Positions 16,586-25,492 of a DNA stretch of 54,525 bases are shown here, piece after piece. Within the stretch, counting starts at the first letter, position 1; each line of letters begins with the position of its first letter. Origin of the DNA: Bacteroidales bacterium UBA3844 (GTDB lineage Bacteria > Bacteroidota > Bacteroidia > Bacteroidales > Paludibacteraceae). A program made the translations under genes and the position numbers. The DNA lies in NCBI GenBank assembly GCA_002392915.1, contig DGHQ01000041.1, forward strand, positions 1 through 54,525. The letters run 5' to 3'. Below the pieces are notes generated by a model that had not been told where the DNA came from, did no database searches, and saw only the letters and a list, made by a program, of their open reading frames with translations.

Positions 16586-17794
16586 ATGTTTAATTTAGAA
16601 AAATTCATAGCTGACAGTGTCATTTCACGTCCGGTTAGTATGTTTATTCCTGATATTGAAGCAAATAAGGAAAAATTGTTTCAGGAAATAAAAGGGAAAA
16701 CGGTTTGTGTGATAGGTGGTGCTGGATCAATTGGCTCTTCATTTATAAAGGCAGTATTGAGGTTTGAACCAAAATCTGTAGTTGTTGTAGATCTAAATGA
16801 AAATGGGTTGGCAGAATTGGTGCGTGATGTAAGGTCGACGGAAGGGCTCTATTGTCCGGATGAATTCCGTTGTTATACGTTGAATTTTGCGGATCCTATT
16901 TTTGAACGTATTTTCAGAGAAGAAAAAGGCTTTGATATTGTAGCGAATTTTTCTGCGCATAAACATGTTCGATCGGAGAAGGACAAGTATTCTGTGCAGG
17001 CACTTATAGAGAATAATGATATAAAGGCAAAGAAACTTATGGATCTTTTGACTGTCTATCCGCCGAAACATTTTTTCTGCGTGTCGACAGACAAAGCTGC
17101 AAATCCAGTCAATATCATGGGGGCTTCCAAACGAATAATGGAAGATCTTGTCATGGCATACAACCGATATTTCAAGGTGACCACAGCTCGTTTTGCCAAT
17201 GTTGCATTCTCCAATGGATCTTTGCCCGACGGTTGGATTCATCGACTACAGAAGAAACAACCTCTGGCAGCTCCATCTGATGTGAAGCGTTATTTTGTCT
17301 CTCCAGAAGAGAGTGGGCAGATATGTATGCTTGCATGTATACTTGGAAATAGCGGTGAGGTGTTCTTCCCTAAATTGGGAGAGGAGCAGATGTTGACATT
17401 CTCCTCAATATGCGATGATTTTGTCAAGGCGGAGGGATTCAAAAAGATAGAGTGTCAGAATGATTCTGAAGCGAGAAAGTATGCAGCAGAAATGTCGTAT
17501 GAATCAGATACCTATCCCGTCGTCTACTTCAAAAGCGATACTACAGGAGAGAAGGCATATGAGGAATTTTACGTTCCTGGAGAGAAGGTGGATATGGAGC
17601 GATTCTCAAGCTTGGGAGTTGTGTGTGAAAGCACACGCAGACCTATGGATGAGGTGGACAGTTTCTTCTTGGAACTAGAGGGAATCTTTTCTTCTCCTGA
17701 GTTTACCAAAGGTCAGGTTGTGGAGGCAATCAAGCGTTTCATCCCTAATTTCGAGCATGAAGAGAAGGGAAAAAATTTGGATCAGAAAATGTAA
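16586..17794 (+). CDS. legB: NDP-GlcNAc 4,6-dehydratase (LegB-like)
   Basis: 402 residues. An extended-SDR Rossmann motif GGAGSIGSS (44-52) is followed by STDKAANPVNIMGASKRIMED, the STDK and MGASK pattern of sugar 4,6-dehydratases of the CapD/FlaA1/LegB group. It converts an NDP-GlcNAc to the 4-keto-6-deoxy sugar, the first committed step towards legionaminic acid. The gene precedes a matched aminotransferase and the nonulosonate genes, which is why I assign LegB rather than PseB or a CapD epimerase. In Campylobacter the LegB substrate is GDP-GlcNAc; the PtmE-like gene at 23428 makes that likely here too. It ends 11 bases before legC. Confidence 0.85.
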   Translation: MFNLEKFIADSVISRPVSMFIPDIEANKEKLFQEIKGKTVCVIGGAGSIGSSFIKAVLRFEPKSVVVVDLNENGLAELVRDVRSTEGLYCPDEFRCYTLNFADPIFERIFREEKGFDIVANFSAHKHVRSEKDKYSVQALIENNDIKAKKLMDLLTVYPPKHFFCVSTDKAANPVNIMGASKRIMEDLVMAYNRYFKVTTARFANVAFSNGSLPDGWIHRLQKKQPLAAPSDVKRYFVSPEESGQICMLACILGNSGEVFFPKLGEEQMLTFSSICDDFVKAEGFKKIECQNDSEARKYAAEMSYESDTYPVVYFKSDTTGEKAYEEFYVPGEKVDMERFSSLGVVCESTRRPMDEVDSFFLELEGIFSSPEFTKGQVVEAIKRFIPNFEHEEKGKNLDQKM

Positions 17795-17805
17795 TATGTA
17801 TAGTT

Positions 17806-18954
17806 ATGGCTGACTATTCAAAAACAATAAATTTTATAAAAGAATTGTACGGAAATCAGGAGTTTACTCCGCTTTCGGTTCCCGTATTTGCAGGAAATGA
17901 AAAGAAATATTTAGAAGAGTGTATCGACACTACATTTGTGTCGTCAGTTGGAAAATTTGTGGATCGTTTCGAAGATGAAATAGCCAAATACACAGGTGCG
18001 AAGAAAGCAGTTGTATGTGTGAGTGGAACGAATGCTCTCCACATGTCGTTGATGCTTTCCGGAGTAGAACGAGACGATGAAGTACTAACACAGGCTCTTA
18101 CTTTTATTGCGACTTGCAACGCTCTCTCTTATATTGGTGCTCATCCTGTTTTTATTGATGTAGACCGCCCAACTATGGGGCTTTCTCCTGATGCGGTGAA
18201 ACAGTGGTTGGTGAAGAATGCGGAGATCCGTAATGGACAATGCTTCAATAAGAAAACCGGACGCAGAGTGAAAGCCTGTGTTCCTATGCATACATTCGGA
18301 CATCCGGTTAGAATCGAAGAGTTGGTTGATATTTGTGAAGCTTATCATATAGAACTCGTTGAAGATGCAGCTGAGTCAATAGGTTCTCGTTATAAAGGAA
18401 AACATACAGGAACGTTTGGCAAAGTTGGGGCAATTTCCTTTAATGGAAACAAAACCATAACCACTGGCGGCGGCGGTATGATGCTTTTTAATGATGAGAA
18501 GCTAGGAGCTTATGCTAAACATATCACTACTCAGGCAAAAATTCCTCATCGTTGGGAGTTCCGTCATGATAATATTGGATATAACTACCGTATGCCAAAT
18601 ATCAATGCGGCTCTCGGATGTGCCCAATTGGAAAATTTGGACAAGTATGTTGCGAGCAAACGAGAGACTGCCTCTGCTTATGCGGATTTCTTTAAAAATA
18701 TTGAAGATATAGAATTTTTTGTAGAGCCAGAAAATTCATTCTCTAACTATTGGCTGAATGTCGTGATCCTAAAAGACAAGGATGCTCAGCTAGATTTTCT
18801 TCAGCAGACTAACGACAATGGAGTTATGACTCGCCCTATATGGGAATTGATGAATCGCCTTCCTATGTTTGAGAAATGCGAGAATGACGGTCTGGAAAAT
18901 ACGATCTGGTTTGCAGATAGAGTGGTTAATATTCCAAGTTCTGTTCGATTGTAA
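17806..18954 (+). CDS. legC: PLP-dependent 4-aminotransferase (LegC-like)
   Basis: 382 residues of the DegT/DnrJ/EryC1 (sugar aminotransferase) family. The PLP lysine is K216 in SFNGNKTITTGGGG; EDAAESIGS and the substrate-side VSGTNALHM segment are also present. It should transfer an amino group from glutamate to C4 of the keto sugar made by LegB. The insertion around 135-156 is typical of LegC-type enzymes. The stop codon overlaps the start of the next gene by one base (TAATG), so translation is coupled. Confidence 0.9.
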   Translation: MADYSKTINFIKELYGNQEFTPLSVPVFAGNEKKYLEECIDTTFVSSVGKFVDRFEDEIAKYTGAKKAVVCVSGTNALHMSLMLSGVERDDEVLTQALTFIATCNALSYIGAHPVFIDVDRPTMGLSPDAVKQWLVKNAEIRNGQCFNKKTGRRVKACVPMHTFGHPVRIEELVDICEAYHIELVEDAAESIGSRYKGKHTGTFGKVGAISFNGNKTITTGGGGMMLFNDEKLGAYAKHITTQAKIPHRWEFRHDNIGYNYRMPNINAALGCAQLENLDKYVASKRETASAYADFFKNIEDIEFFVEPENSFSNYWLNVVILKDKDAQLDFLQQTNDNGVMTRPIWELMNRLPMFEKCENDGLENTIWFADRVVNIPSSVRL

Positions 18955-19952
18955 TGAAAAACTTATATCGGATAGAGTTTGTTAAAGTAGGTCAAGATTC
19001 TTTTATTGATTTCCTTAAGGCATATAGTATTTTTTGTGTGGTAGTCTCCCATTGTTTGCCTATTGTATATTGGGATAAAGTTCTATTCCATTTTTGGGGA
19101 GATATGCAGGTGCCGATGTTTCTTTTGATTCAAACTTTTCATGCATATAAAAAAGGAACACAGCCTAGAATTAAATATAAAAAAGTTTTTACAAGAATAG
19201 TTGCGCCGTTCTTGGCGGTTCAACTGATTTTAATCGGCATCTTTGGTTTTGTCTTTGACCAGAATTTTCATGAGTTGATGTGTTCTGCATTGTCTTTTCA
19301 GTTAAAAGGTCCTGGGTCATATTATGTTTTGATTTATTTGCAGTTTGTGTTCCTGTTGGCTTTTTTGTACCCTATTGTTGAAAAGATGTCCGAACAAAAT
19401 TTCCTTTTTTTGATGTTGGCATTGTCTATAGGAGCGGAGGTCCTCTTTTCTGTTATACAACTTCCTGATTCTATATATAGATTATTGTTTGTCAGGTATT
19501 TGTTCCTTGTTTATTTGGGATTAATTTGGGTAAGAAGAGGTGTTGAAATCAATTTAGTCACAATTGGATTGTCGTTGTTCAGTATTGCCGCGACGTTGTT
19601 CTTTGTAAGGACAAATTTAGATCTAGAGCCTATTTTTTTTAATACGGGATGGAAATTCCACAGATGGATTTGTTATTTCAATGTGGCATGGCTGTTGCCG
19701 TTCGTCTTGTATAAAATATATTTGATGATTTCAAAAGTAAGTTGGCTTAATTCATGCGTCATGGAGATTGGAAAATGCTCATATGAGATATTTTTGGTCC
19801 AGATGCTTGTGTTTGGTGTTTTCTATCAAATACAGAATCAACTAATTGAGTCGGCGTATTACAATTTGCCACTTATGATGATTGCAACAACATCAATAAG
19901 TATATTAGGGGGAATTGTTTTTAAGCGAATAATTTTGGACAGAATAGCATAA
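18954..19952 (+). CDS. Membrane O-acyltransferase (acyltransferase 3 family)
   Basis: 332 residues, strongly hydrophobic, about ten membrane segments. The N-terminal DSFIDFLKAYSIFCVVVSHCLP carries the family's conserved His (SH) in the first helix. Such proteins acetylate or otherwise acylate extracellular sugars. It is inserted between legC and legH with one-base overlaps on both sides, so its product may modify the nonulosonate (O-acetylation of legionaminic or sialic acid is common). The exact acceptor cannot be read from the sequence. Confidence 0.83.
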   Translation: MKNLYRIEFVKVGQDSFIDFLKAYSIFCVVVSHCLPIVYWDKVLFHFWGDMQVPMFLLIQTFHAYKKGTQPRIKYKKVFTRIVAPFLAVQLILIGIFGFVFDQNFHELMCSALSFQLKGPGSYYVLIYLQFVFLLAFLYPIVEKMSEQNFLFLMLALSIGAEVLFSVIQLPDSIYRLLFVRYLFLVYLGLIWVRRGVEINLVTIGLSLFSIAATLFFVRTNLDLEPIFFNTGWKFHRWICYFNVAWLLPFVLYKIYLMISKVSWLNSCVMEIGKCSYEIFLVQMLVFGVFYQIQNQLIESAYYNLPLMMIATTSISILGGIVFKRIILDRIA

Positions 19953-20587
19953 TGCAAAATTTGATTCTTGTAGGTGGAGGAGGTCATTGCAAATCTGTGA
20001 TCGACGTGGCTGAATCCGCTGGGTACAACATTTTAGGCATCCTCGATATGCCGGAAGAGGTCGGAAAGACGGTACTAGGCTATAAGGTTGTTGGCACGGA
20101 TGACGATATTCCACAATATGTTGGCAAAGCGGATTTTGTTATAACAGTTGGCTTCATCAAGAATCCAACAATACGAATTCGAATTTTCGATAGAATAAAA
20201 AGTGCAGGCGGACGTCTAGCTACGATAGTAGCGTTCACAGCTAGAGTGTCCAAATATGCAGAGGTGGGCGAGGGCACCGTCGTCATGCATCATGCGTTTG
20301 TCAACGCTGGAGCTAAGATAGGACGCAATTGTATTATCAATACGTTCAGCAATATCGAACATGACGTACATGTCGGTGATCAATGTCATATTTCAACCGG
20401 TACAATGGTGAATGGCGATTGCAAGATCGGAGAGCGTGTGTTTTTAGGAAGTCAGTCTGTGCTTGCCAATGGCATCTCGGTTGGTGATGATATCATTGTC
20501 GGTGCAGGGGCTTTAGTCCGTAAGAGTATAACGACAAAAGGTATTTACTTCGGTAATCCTGCCATTTTAAAAATCAAATCCAAATGA
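19952..20587 (+). CDS. legH: NeuD/PglD-like sugar N-acetyltransferase (LegH-like)
   Basis: 211 residues: a short Rossmann-like N-terminal domain with GGGGHCKSVIDVAES, then a left-handed beta-helix of hexapeptide repeats (TVVMHHAFVNAGAKIGRNCIINTFSNIEHDVHVGDQC), including the catalytic His in the NIEHDV segment. In the legionaminic acid route it would acetylate the 4-amino group of the LegC product using acetyl-CoA. It overlaps legI by 4 bases (ATGA). NeuD-type O-acetylation of sialic acid is an alternative reading; the presence of legB and legC favours LegH. Confidence 0.87.
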   Translation: MQNLILVGGGGHCKSVIDVAESAGYNILGILDMPEEVGKTVLGYKVVGTDDDIPQYVGKADFVITVGFIKNPTIRIRIFDRIKSAGGRLATIVAFTARVSKYAEVGEGTVVMHHAFVNAGAKIGRNCIINTFSNIEHDVHVGDQCHISTGTMVNGDCKIGERVFLGSQSVLANGISVGDDIIVGAGALVRKSITTKGIYFGNPAILKIKSK

Positions 20588-21591
20588 AGCATGTTTTGAT
20601 AATTGCAGAAGCAGGTGTAAACCACAACGGATCGTTGGATATAGCAAAACAGCTTATTGATAAAGCTGTTGAGGCTGGTGTGGACATCATCAAGTTCCAG
20701 ACTTTCAAATCTGAGAAATTGGTGTCGAAGTCTGCGAAACAAGCGGAATATCAGCAACGTAATATCGGAAAGAAAGATGAAAGCCAGTTGGCGATGCTGA
20801 AAAAGTTGGAACTTTCACCGTCGGACCATGAAGAACTTATGGACTACTGCCGTGAGAAAGGAATCCGTTTCTTTTCCACCGCTTTTGATTTGGATTCCAT
20901 AGAATATCTCCATTCTTTGAATTTGGGATTGTGGAAGATACCTTCAGGCGAAATCACTAATTATCCTTATCTTCGCAAGATAGCCCAATATCATGAGCCA
21001 ATCATCCTGTCGACGGGAATGTGCGAGCTTTCCGATATCGAGGCGACGCTAAAGGTGTTGGTCGGATTTGGTGTGAGGAAGGAGCAGATCACCATATTGC
21101 ATTGTAATACGGAATATCCAACTCCATATTCTGATGTGAATTTGAAAGCAATGCTTGAGATTCGAGACAGATTTGGAGTGCAGGTAGGCTATTCCGACCA
21201 TACTCAGGGAATAGAAGTCCCAATAGCCGCTGTCGCATTAGGGGCAAGTGTGATAGAAAAACATTTCACATTAGACAAAAACATGGAAGGTCCAGACCAT
21301 AAGGCTTCGCTAGAGCCTGATGAATTAAGGGCGATGGTCTGCGCTATTCGCAATGTAGAACAGACATTAGGTTCGGGACATAAGACAATTTCTGCATCTG
21401 AACGTAAGAATATAGATATTGCTCGTAAGAGTATCGTTGCTGCTTGTCCGATCAAAAAAGGAGAACTGTTTACTGAAGAAAACCTTACGGTAAAACGCCC
21501 AGGAAATGGAATTTCACCAATGCGGTGGAGTGAGGTGATCGGTCAGACCGCAATAAAGGATTTTGAAGAAGAGGAGATGATTGTGCTATGA
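20584..21591 (+). CDS. legI: Nonulosonate synthase (NeuB/LegI-like)
   Basis: 335 residues. A NeuB TIM-barrel domain (IIAEAGVNHNGSLDIAKQLID, IIKFQTFKSE, LSTGMCELSDIE, VGYSDHTQG, EKHFTLDK, GPDHKASLEPDEL) is followed by a C-terminal SAF/antifreeze-like domain (about 275-335, VKRPGNGISP). It condenses phosphoenolpyruvate with the 6-deoxy-diacetamido-mannose analogue to give the nine-carbon acid. Which acid it makes (sialic or legionaminic) depends on the upstream enzymes; LegB and LegC indicate legionaminic. It overlaps the next gene by 4 bases. Confidence 0.93.
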   Translation: MKHVLIIAEAGVNHNGSLDIAKQLIDKAVEAGVDIIKFQTFKSEKLVSKSAKQAEYQQRNIGKKDESQLAMLKKLELSPSDHEELMDYCREKGIRFFSTAFDLDSIEYLHSLNLGLWKIPSGEITNYPYLRKIAQYHEPIILSTGMCELSDIEATLKVLVGFGVRKEQITILHCNTEYPTPYSDVNLKAMLEIRDRFGVQVGYSDHTQGIEVPIAAVALGASVIEKHFTLDKNMEGPDHKASLEPDELRAMVCAIRNVEQTLGSGHKTISASERKNIDIARKSIVAACPIKKGELFTEENLTVKRPGNGISPMRWSEVIGQTAIKDFEEEEMIVL

Positions 21592-22736
21592 GAAAAATAT
21601 GTGTGGTGACTGGAAGCCGTGCTGAATACGGTCTGCTATCAGGCTTGATGCGAGCAATCAAGGAAGATTCCGAACTAGAGCTTCAAGTTATAGCTACGAA
21701 TATGCATCTTTCTCCTGAGTTTGGCCTTACATACCGCAATATTGAGGAAGATGGATTTTTCATAAACAAAAAGGTGGAGATGCTTCTTTCTTCTGATACA
21801 GCCAGTGCTACAGCAAAATCTGTTGGTCTAGGATTCATAGGATTTGCGGATGCGTATGAAGATCTACATCCAGATATGGTTGTGGTTTTAGGTGATCGTT
21901 ACGAGATATTGTCTGCAGTTTCGACAGCCCTCTTTTATAAGATTCCCGTCGCGCATTTACATGGAGGAGAGATTACAGAGGGTGCATATGACGACTGTAT
22001 TCGACATTCGATTACAAAGATGTCGCATTTGCATTTTACAAGTACAGAAGAATATAGACGTCGTGTTATTCAGTTGGGGGAAGAACCCAATCGAGTTTTT
22101 AATGTGGGAGCACCAGGTATTGAAAATATAAAGAAAGTTCCATTGATGTCAAAATCAGAGTTGGAAGCATCACTTGATGGGTTCAGTTTAGGTGAAAAAT
22201 ATCTGGTTGTCACGTATCATCCAGTGACTCTCGAAAATTCTACGGCATCAGAACAAATACAAAATCTTCTATGGGCATTGGACGAATATCTAGATTATAA
22301 AGTTATATTTACATTGCCGAATTCCGATACAGATGGACGTATAATCATTCAAATACTTAATGAGTATGTTGCCAAAAATCCTGGTAGAGCGATTGCGTAT
22401 CCATCGTTGGGAATAAAACGATATTTATCAGCACTTAAATATGCAAAGGCAGTTGTTGGAAATTCTTCCAGTGGCATTATAGAAGTGCCTTCTTTTGGAA
22501 TACCGACATTGAACATAGGTGATCGTCAAAAAGGACGTTTGGCTGCGGATAGTGTTGTGAATTGTGGTCCCCAAAAGGAAGAAATCTTGGAAGGTTTGAA
22601 AAAGGTTTTGTATACAGAGTATAAGAATATACACAATCCATACGAAGGAAAGAATACGACATACGACATACTTCGGGTATTAAAGAATTATCCTTTGGAA
22701 GGATTGATACAGAAGCGTTTTTATAATATAAATTGA
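21588..22736 (+). CDS. legG: NDP-sugar hydrolysing 2-epimerase (NeuC/LegG-like)
   Basis: 382 residues of the UDP-GlcNAc 2-epimerase family (GT-B fold). Visible are VTGSRAEYGLLSGLMRAI, VVVLGDRYEILSA, HLHGGEITEGAYDD, HPVTLEN and VVGNSSSGIIEVPSFGIPTLNIGDRQKGR. The hydrolysing branch removes the nucleotide and inverts C2, giving the mannose-type sugar that LegI condenses with PEP. Length is normal. The order I-G-F is the usual one in legionaminic and sialic acid loci. Confidence 0.92.
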   Translation: MRKICVVTGSRAEYGLLSGLMRAIKEDSELELQVIATNMHLSPEFGLTYRNIEEDGFFINKKVEMLLSSDTASATAKSVGLGFIGFADAYEDLHPDMVVVLGDRYEILSAVSTALFYKIPVAHLHGGEITEGAYDDCIRHSITKMSHLHFTSTEEYRRRVIQLGEEPNRVFNVGAPGIENIKKVPLMSKSELEASLDGFSLGEKYLVVTYHPVTLENSTASEQIQNLLWALDEYLDYKVIFTLPNSDTDGRIIIQILNEYVAKNPGRAIAYPSLGIKRYLSALKYAKAVVGNSSSGIIEVPSFGIPTLNIGDRQKGRLAADSVVNCGPQKEEILEGLKKVLYTEYKNIHNPYEGKNTTYDILRVLKNYPLEGLIQKRFYNIN

Positions 22737-22740
22737 AAAA

Positions 22741-23424
22741 ATGAATCTGACAGATACACTTTTTGTGATAACCGCAAGAGGAGGAAGCAAAGGACTTCCA
22801 GGTAAGAATATAAAAAAATTATGTGGAAAGCCATTGATCGCATATAGTATAGATGTGGCTCGAGCATTTACATCTGATGATAATATATGTGTCAGTACAG
22901 ATTCAGAAGAGATAAAAAGTGTAGTGGAAGAATATGGATTGAAAGTGCCTTTTATTCGTCCAGACTACCTTGCTACAGATACAGCTACGTCTAACGATGT
23001 GCTTGTTCATGCCATTAATTTTTTTGAGAAACAAGGAAGAAAGTATAAGAAGTTATGTCTTCTCCAACCTACGTCACCATTGCGAACGGTTGAGGATGTT
23101 GAGGGCGCGATGATGTTATATAGAGACGACATAGATATGGTAGTCTCTGTGACAAAATCACATGCTCCAGCTGTTCTTTGTCAAGACGATGAAGAGGGTT
23201 TTGTACAGCTTGTTTATAATAAAAATTCTGTAGGGCGTCAACAATTGGCAGAAATGTATGAATATAATGGAGCTGTTTACGTTATGAATGTGACATCATT
23301 ATTGGAAAAAGGAATGAGCGGTTTTTCCAAACGAATTAAATATGTTATGTCGAAAGAACACTCCGTTGACATTGATGACATATATGATTTTTATCAGGTA
23401 GAATCAATCCTTAAAAACAGGTGA
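22741..23424 (+). CDS. legF: CMP-nonulosonate cytidylyltransferase (NeuA/LegF-like)
   Basis: 227 residues. ITARGGSKGLPGKNIKKLCGKPLIAYSI is the conserved CTP-binding start of CMP-sialate synthetases, followed by LLQPTSPLRTVEDVEGAM and the QQLAEMYEYNGAVYV segment. It activates the free nine-carbon acid as the CMP-sugar, the donor for sialyltransferase-type enzymes; such an enzyme follows two genes later. Spacing to the next gene is 3 bases. Confidence 0.92.
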   Translation: MNLTDTLFVITARGGSKGLPGKNIKKLCGKPLIAYSIDVARAFTSDDNICVSTDSEEIKSVVEEYGLKVPFIRPDYLATDTATSNDVLVHAINFFEKQGRKYKKLCLLQPTSPLRTVEDVEGAMMLYRDDIDMVVSVTKSHAPAVLCQDDEEGFVQLVYNKNSVGRQQLAEMYEYNGAVYVMNVTSLLEKGMSGFSKRIKYVMSKEHSVDIDDIYDFYQVESILKNR

Positions 23425-23427
23425 TAT

Positions 23428-24459
23428 ATGAAAAAATATATTGTTAGTTATAAAAATTCTATCAAAGAAGCATTAATATCGCTTAACGACATAGCATCTG
23501 ATGTGCTGACTCTATTTGTCGTGAATGAAGCCGAGCAGATGGTAGGTTCGCTAACAGATGGAGATATACGTAGAGGATTGATATCGGGAGCCCGGTTGGA
23601 AGATCCGGTTAGCACCATCATGCATCGTGATTTTAGATTTATTCCAAAGACAGAATTTAATGTTGCACGAATAAAAGAATTTCGTGATTCAAGTATCTTT
23701 TTTATCCCTATTCTTGATGAGTCTAATCATATTGTGGATGTGATAAATCTTCGGAAATACAAGTCACATTTGCCGATAGATGCAGTTTTGATGGCAGGAG
23801 GAAAAGGAGAGCGTCTTCGACCGTTGACGGAAAAAACACCCAAGCCATTGTTGCCAGTTGGGGACAAGTGTATAATTGATCATAATGTAGACAACCTTAT
23901 TTCCTATGGTATTGACAATATTAATGTGACAGTCAATTATTTGGGGGAGCAAATAACAGAGCATTATATGACCCCACGTAATGGTGTGCGGATTCGAACG
24001 TTTAAGGAACCGAAATTTTTGGGCACAATAGGAAGTGTTAAATTTGTGGACTCTTTTTGCAATGATACTGTGTTGGTGATGAATTCTGATTTGTTTACCA
24101 ATATTGATTACGAGGATTTTTTTCTTCATTTCCAGTCTAATGAGGCTGAGATGTCGGTTGCGGCGGTTCCGTATAATGTGAGCATACCATATGGAATATT
24201 GGATCTTGATGGTATAAATATCAAGGGATTGCAGGAAAAACCAAAGTATAATTACTATGCAAATGCAGGTATTTATTTGATAAAGAAAAATGTGCTTGAT
24301 GAAATACCAGATAATGAGTTTTTTAATGCCACAGATTTGATAGATAAATTGATTTCAAAAAACAAGAAGGTGATACGTTATCCTTTGAATGGAACCTGGT
24401 TTGATATTGGAACACCGACCGAATATCAAAAAGCATTGGATTTTGTAAAGCATATTTGA
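23428..24459 (+). CDS. CBS-pair sugar-1-phosphate nucleotidyltransferase (PtmE-like)
   Basis: 343 residues. The first ~115 hold a CBS-domain pair (TLFVVNEAEQMVGSLTDGDIRRGLI and FFIPILDESNHIVDVINL). From ~118 a nucleotidyltransferase domain follows (DAVLMAGGKGERLRPLTEKTPKPLLPVGDKCIIDH, LVMNSDLFTNIDYEDF, GTWFDIGTPTEY). This architecture matches PtmE of Campylobacter jejuni, which makes GDP-glucosamine for legionaminic acid synthesis. It implies that this operon builds legionaminic acid through GDP-sugars, keeping the pathway separate from UDP-GlcNAc metabolism. GDP specificity itself cannot be read from motifs. Confidence 0.85.
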   Translation: MKKYIVSYKNSIKEALISLNDIASDVLTLFVVNEAEQMVGSLTDGDIRRGLISGARLEDPVSTIMHRDFRFIPKTEFNVARIKEFRDSSIFFIPILDESNHIVDVINLRKYKSHLPIDAVLMAGGKGERLRPLTEKTPKPLLPVGDKCIIDHNVDNLISYGIDNINVTVNYLGEQITEHYMTPRNGVRIRTFKEPKFLGTIGSVKFVDSFCNDTVLVMNSDLFTNIDYEDFFLHFQSNEAEMSVAAVPYNVSIPYGILDLDGINIKGLQEKPKYNYYANAGIYLIKKNVLDEIPDNEFFNATDLIDKLISKNKKVIRYPLNGTWFDIGTPTEYQKALDFVKHI

Positions 24460-24460
24460 T

Positions 24461-25477
24461 ATGAAATACAGTTGGGTGAAAAATGTCTGTGTTATAGACT
24501 CTATACATGCATTCTTACAGTATTTGTTATTGGTGTCTGAGTTTGACGCAAATCATACTTTTTATTTTTGGGGAGATGGTATTTCTGCGGAGATAAAAAG
24601 ACAATTTGACGGGCGTTATGAGAATATGAAAAAAAAGGAGAAGTACAGTTGGATCAAAATTTTGTCTGATTTTCCATTCCTATTAAAAAACAATATCAAG
24701 TATTGGGGGCATGATCATCTTCCATGGTCGAAATATATAATTAGAAATCATGATTTTGAGTTATTGGAAGATGGCACTTTGAATTATTCTTCATATCCAT
24801 GGCGTTTTAAATCTAGCTTAAAGCGTCGTTTTTTTGCTTTATGGGAAGGACCTTTGAGTTGTCTGGATATACCATATTCTGGATTTGAAAAAAATTGTGT
24901 TAGAATCAATTTGACAGGTCTAATGGATTCCGGTGAGGTCTATTCGTCCCCTAAGACTTTAGTCAATTCTTTTCAAACACTGTGGAATCAAAGTGAAGAT
25001 TCCAAAAAACACTATATAAATAAGATATTTGGTTTGGATAATGAAATATTCAAGCAATTGAAAAGTAAAAAGAGAATATTGCTTACACAGCCATTTTCAG
25101 AGGATGGATTCTTGACGGAGGATGAGAAAATATCTGTTTATTCAAAAATCATAGAAGTTATAGGAAAAGATGTAGTGATAAAACGTCATCCTAGAGAAAA
25201 AACTTGTTATGAAAATTATTTCCCTGAGGTGAGTGTTTTTGATCGTGCAATTCCAATGCAATTGATTATGTTGAATGGAATCCGATTCGAAGAAGCATAT
25301 ACAATATTTTCATCTGCGGTGTTGGGATTCCCTTATAAAATTCGTGTAGGATTTATTGGGTCTCAAATCTCTCAAAAATTATTAAAAAGGTTTCCGGCTC
25401 AAACTTATATGAATTTCCATTGTTCAGATAAAAATGTGGAGATGATTGATATTAAACTGGAAAAATTGTGTGATTAA
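24461..25477 (+). CDS. GT52-like sialyltransferase-type glycosyltransferase
   Basis: 338 residues. The features fit bacterial sialyltransferases of the GT52 type: an [DE][DE]G motif (E103-D104-G105 in LLEDGTLNY), a HP motif (H243-P244 in VIKRHPRE) and a Ser-Ser pair (S284-S285 in TIFSSAVLGFP). These contact the CMP-sugar or act as general base and acid in related enzymes. Directly after the CMP-nonulosonate genes, the likely job is transfer of legionaminic acid to the growing glycan on the cytoplasmic face. From here to ~36.4 kb the DNA is visibly more A/T-rich than the flanks. Confidence 0.75.
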   Translation: MKYSWVKNVCVIDSIHAFLQYLLLVSEFDANHTFYFWGDGISAEIKRQFDGRYENMKKKEKYSWIKILSDFPFLLKNNIKYWGHDHLPWSKYIIRNHDFELLEDGTLNYSSYPWRFKSSLKRRFFALWEGPLSCLDIPYSGFEKNCVRINLTGLMDSGEVYSSPKTLVNSFQTLWNQSEDSKKHYINKIFGLDNEIFKQLKSKKRILLTQPFSEDGFLTEDEKISVYSKIIEVIGKDVVIKRHPREKTCYENYFPEVSVFDRAIPMQLIMLNGIRFEEAYTIFSSAVLGFPYKIRVGFIGSQISQKLLKRFPAQTYMNFHCSDKNVEMIDIKLEKLCD

Positions 25478-25492
25478 TCATTGGTAGGGTTT

